Assembly: GCA_018396875.1 (NCBI GenBank) | Contig: JAGTQG010000009.1 | Span: 1 to 39,552 of the forward strand | Source of the DNA: Candidatus Bathyarchaeota archaeon | GTDB lineage: Archaea > Thermoproteota > Bathyarchaeia > Bathyarchaeales > Bathycorpusculaceae | Reading direction: 5' to 3' | DNA: 39,552 nucleotides | Part shown: positions 37,944-39,552 of the stretch, one piece after another | How the letters are laid out: each line of letters begins with the position of its first letter | Numbering within the stretch: position 1 is the first letter of the stretch | Translations under genes and position numbers: made by a program | The notes under the pieces: model-generated | What the model was told of the DNA's origin: nothing | The model's input: the letters and a program-made list of their open reading frames with translations, nothing else | The model's database searches: none

Positions 37944-38813
37944 TCATTCAATTATGGGTTTTACTTTCACAAGTTCCCCCTTCTTGATTTCGAGGGCAAG
38001 CTGCGCTTTTTCCGGAATTTGAACAATTCCCTTGCCCTCGTACTTTGAGTCTTTTATGGGTTTGACCTTGTAGCGGGCTGTTTTTCCGTCAAAGGTTTCG
38101 ATTTCAACATACTCTATCTTCTTGCCCTCGAACATGCTTTCCCAGTTGGATATGGTTTCGCCGTCAATCCTTACAGTGTCAGATGGGACAAGTAGCCCGC
38201 CGATGTTTTCCACTATAAGCTGAACGGCTGGAACCTCGAAGGACTGTGAAAGTTCTTGGAAGGTTTCGGGAGCGGGAGTGATGCTGGTTTCTGGTTTATG
38301 TTCCTTCATTTCTATTCTGAACTCTTCAGAAGGTTTCTCAACAGACGCTTCCTCGGCGGGTTTTTCCAACTTTAGAGTTTTAGTTTCCAGTTCAGGTTCA
38401 TGGGCGAGTGGAGTCGGAGGGGTCACGTTTTTGAGGGGGGTAGGGCTGAGCTTTTCTAACACTTTTAGAACCGTTGGAACTAAGACGCGGACTAACGTGT
38501 CCACGTAGCCCACATCGGCTTTTGCGGAGTAAACTATGACGAAGTAATGTTCATTGAAGTGGTGAAGTTTAACCGTGCCCATGCTGCCTTTCAGGGTTAC
38601 GGATTCCACGCCGCCTATGGCTTCAGCCCTTTCAAAAATGCCGTTAAAAGTGTTTGCAACGTGGATCATGACCTTTTGCGGAGTACCGTCGTCTCCGACG
38701 ACTATTTCGCCGTTCTCTCTGTAAACGAAGGCGTGTTGAATGTCTGGGCAGATGTTTCGCATTTCCTCTAGGACGTTTTTTAAGGCTGTTGTGTAGACTT
38801 CGCTATAATCCAT
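37944..38813 (-). CDS. Roadblock-like domain fused to a C-terminal beta-barrel-like domain
   Basis: A 289-residue protein in three parts. Residues 1-120 are roadblock-like (IQHAFVYRENGEIVVGDDG, GGVESVTLKGSMGTVKLHHF, HYFVIVYSAKADVGYVDT). Residues about 125-195 are a Pro/Glu/Thr-rich linker, likely disordered. Residues about 200-289 are beta-rich (LIVENIGGLLVPSDTVRIDG, GKTARYKVKPIKDSKYEG, GIVQIPEKAQLALEIKKGEL), resembling a small barrel. ATG 38813 has AAGGTG upstream. No exact family recognised. Its 3' neighbour is another roadblock protein 13 bp away and its 5' neighbour a coiled-coil protein, indicating a complex. Confidence 0.7.
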   Translation of the reverse strand: MDYSEVYTTALKNVLEEMRNICPDIQHAFVYRENGEIVVGDDGTPQKVMIHVANTFNGIFERAEAIGGVESVTLKGSMGTVKLHHFNEHYFVIVYSAKADVGYVDTLVRVLVPTVLKVLEKLSPTPLKNVTPPTPLAHEPELETKTLKLEKPAEEASVEKPSEEFRIEMKEHKPETSITPAPETFQELSQSFEVPAVQLIVENIGGLLVPSDTVRIDGETISNWESMFEGKKIEYVEIETFDGKTARYKVKPIKDSKYEGKGIVQIPEKAQLALEIKKGELVKVKPIIE

Positions 38814-38841
38814 GAATTTTCACCTTCTATGGCTGAAACTG

Positions 38842-39267
38842 CTAGGTTATTTTGAAGAGGATGCGCTCCGGCACACCGTCGTTCTCAACAACGATGTACT
38901 TTAAGCCTTCAGTGTCGCCAAGCTGGTCAAGCCACTTCAGGGCTTCGCGGGCTTTCTGCAAAACTAGAAGCCTCTCCTGATAGCTGCGCACCACCTGTTC
39001 GATAGCTGTCAACTCGTGGAATGGGTTGGCATCCAAAACAATGCTCAGGTTGCCGATGGTAATTTCGCCTAAGCTTTCGGCAGCCGTCTTCTTGCCCGCC
39101 AACTTCATGACCACCTCGCGGATTTTCTTGGATTTTTCGGCTAAAGCCCTAATCTCGTCCAGGCGGCGCAGATACTCACCCAACGTACTTTTAGTCTCAG
39201 CAATCTGCTTCTCCAAGTTTTCGGCTATATCTTCAGCCGAAGCATACTCCTTTAACTCAACCACCAT
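38842..39267 (-). CDS. Coiled-coil protein of the roadblock operon
   Basis: A 141-residue protein. Residues 8-60 form a coiled coil (AENLEKQIAETKSTLGEYL, RRLDEIRALAEKSKKIREVV). A short beta unit follows (SLGEITIGNLSIVLDANP), then a second helix (AIEQVVRSYQERLLVLQKAREAL) and a small C-terminal strand pair (KYIVVENDGVPERILFKI). ATG 39267 follows a strong GGAGGTG. No family recognised. It is the first gene of the three-gene operon, 28 bp before the roadblock-barrel gene. Confidence 0.7.
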   Translation of the reverse strand: MVVELKEYASAEDIAENLEKQIAETKSTLGEYLRRLDEIRALAEKSKKIREVVMKLAGKKTAAESLGEITIGNLSIVLDANPFHELTAIEQVVRSYQERLLVLQKAREALKWLDQLGDTEGLKYIVVENDGVPERILFKIT

Positions 39268-39376
39268 ACCGTTTTAACACCTCCAACATCAACGAAACAA
39301 TAGATAGAGAGGGAAACTAGAGCGGAAACCTACACCCTACCCCCAATCCCAAACGCCTATTTACAGCATAGAAAAG

Positions 39377-39552
39377 CTATGAACTCGGAGCAGTCTCTGT
39401 CCTTAAGAACGTGTTTCCTTTTGAGCTAACCAGTTTAACTTCGTAGTTAGCGCCATTCTGCCATGTATACTGGAACGATAGATATTTCACTTCATTAGCA
39501 CCAACGGTGAGTGGCAGAGCTGGTGAGGTGTTACCAGTGAACTTCTGTCCGT
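39377..39552 (-). CDS. C-terminus of a pilin/archaellin-like protein (5' end outside window)
   Basis: A leftward frame enters from the right edge and ends at TAG 39377-39379. The 57 visible residues read GQKFTGNTSPALPLTVGANE, then VKYLSFQYTWQNGANYEVKL and VSSKGNTFLRTETAPSS. The YEVKLVSSKGNTF ending with a short Thr/Ala/Pro tail is typical of archaeal type IV pilin and archaellin-like beta domains. The N-terminal class III signal peptide that would confirm this lies beyond the window. Confidence 0.65.
   Translation of the reverse strand, partial: GQKFTGNTSPALPLTVGANEVKYLSFQYTWQNGANYEVKLVSSKGNTFLRTETAPSS

Overview
The window is chromosomal DNA from an archaeon. Markers are two archaeal-type EF-2 genes, TmcA, a formate-dependent PurP, class II PurE, archaeal Ogg1, roadblock proteins, TATA/BRE-like promoters, many TTG/GTG starts and an intron-containing tRNA. 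The mix (paired EF-2 genes, a bacterial-type RsmH, a PEF-like C-terminal anchor, CcdA-like sequence fused to an integrase attachment site) best fits the Bathyarchaeota/TACK side, but that placement is inference. No rRNA, CRISPR array or insertion sequence was seen.

Region 1 (1-330): the open end of a reading frame with a CcdA-like N-terminal part runs antisense through a tRNA-Pro(GGG) gene. This looks like the int(N) border of an SSV-type integrated element lying to the left.

Region 2 (369-12091) is devoted to the aspartate family of amino acids. A helix-turn-helix/CBS regulator is divergent from a sulfide-to-homocysteine operon (HcyBio protein, small two-cluster ferredoxin, COG2122 protein, aspartokinase). 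It faces a lysine operon on the other strand (dapA-dapB-aspartokinase-lysA-dapF-dapL), itself divergent from an Lrp-type regulator and followed by asd. All three late lysine genes (dapL, dapF, lysA) carry reading-frame lesions, four in total, while everything around them is intact.

Region 3 (12100-16100) holds purine genes (class II purE, purC, purP) plus a tautomerase and two small unknowns. Region 4 (16114-25790) concerns translation and nucleic acids: a COG2112 kinase, two divergent EF-2 genes of which one has an altered switch I, Ogg1, a thioredoxin-fold protein, TmcA, and a tRNA-Met(CAT) that could be a TmcA substrate.

Region 5 (25799-33985) is mixed: flavodoxin, isochorismatase-like hydrolase, a zinc-finger protein carrying a DUF7662-like module, tRNA-Gly(TCC) with a 20-nt non-canonical intron, MscS channel, RsmH, an anchored glycoprotein-like surface protein, a deoxyribosyltransferase-like protein, DUF401 and two DUF131-like membrane proteins. 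Region 6 (34026-39552) holds a SWIM protein, Hsp20, COG1407 phosphoesterase, an FBPase/IMPase, two small winged-helix proteins, a three-gene coiled-coil/roadblock operon, and the 3' end of a pilin/archaellin-like gene.

The best candidates for something undescribed are the roadblock/coiled-coil operon, the paired EF-2 genes with a degenerate switch I in one, and the regulator plus nested palindrome in front of the homocysteine operon.
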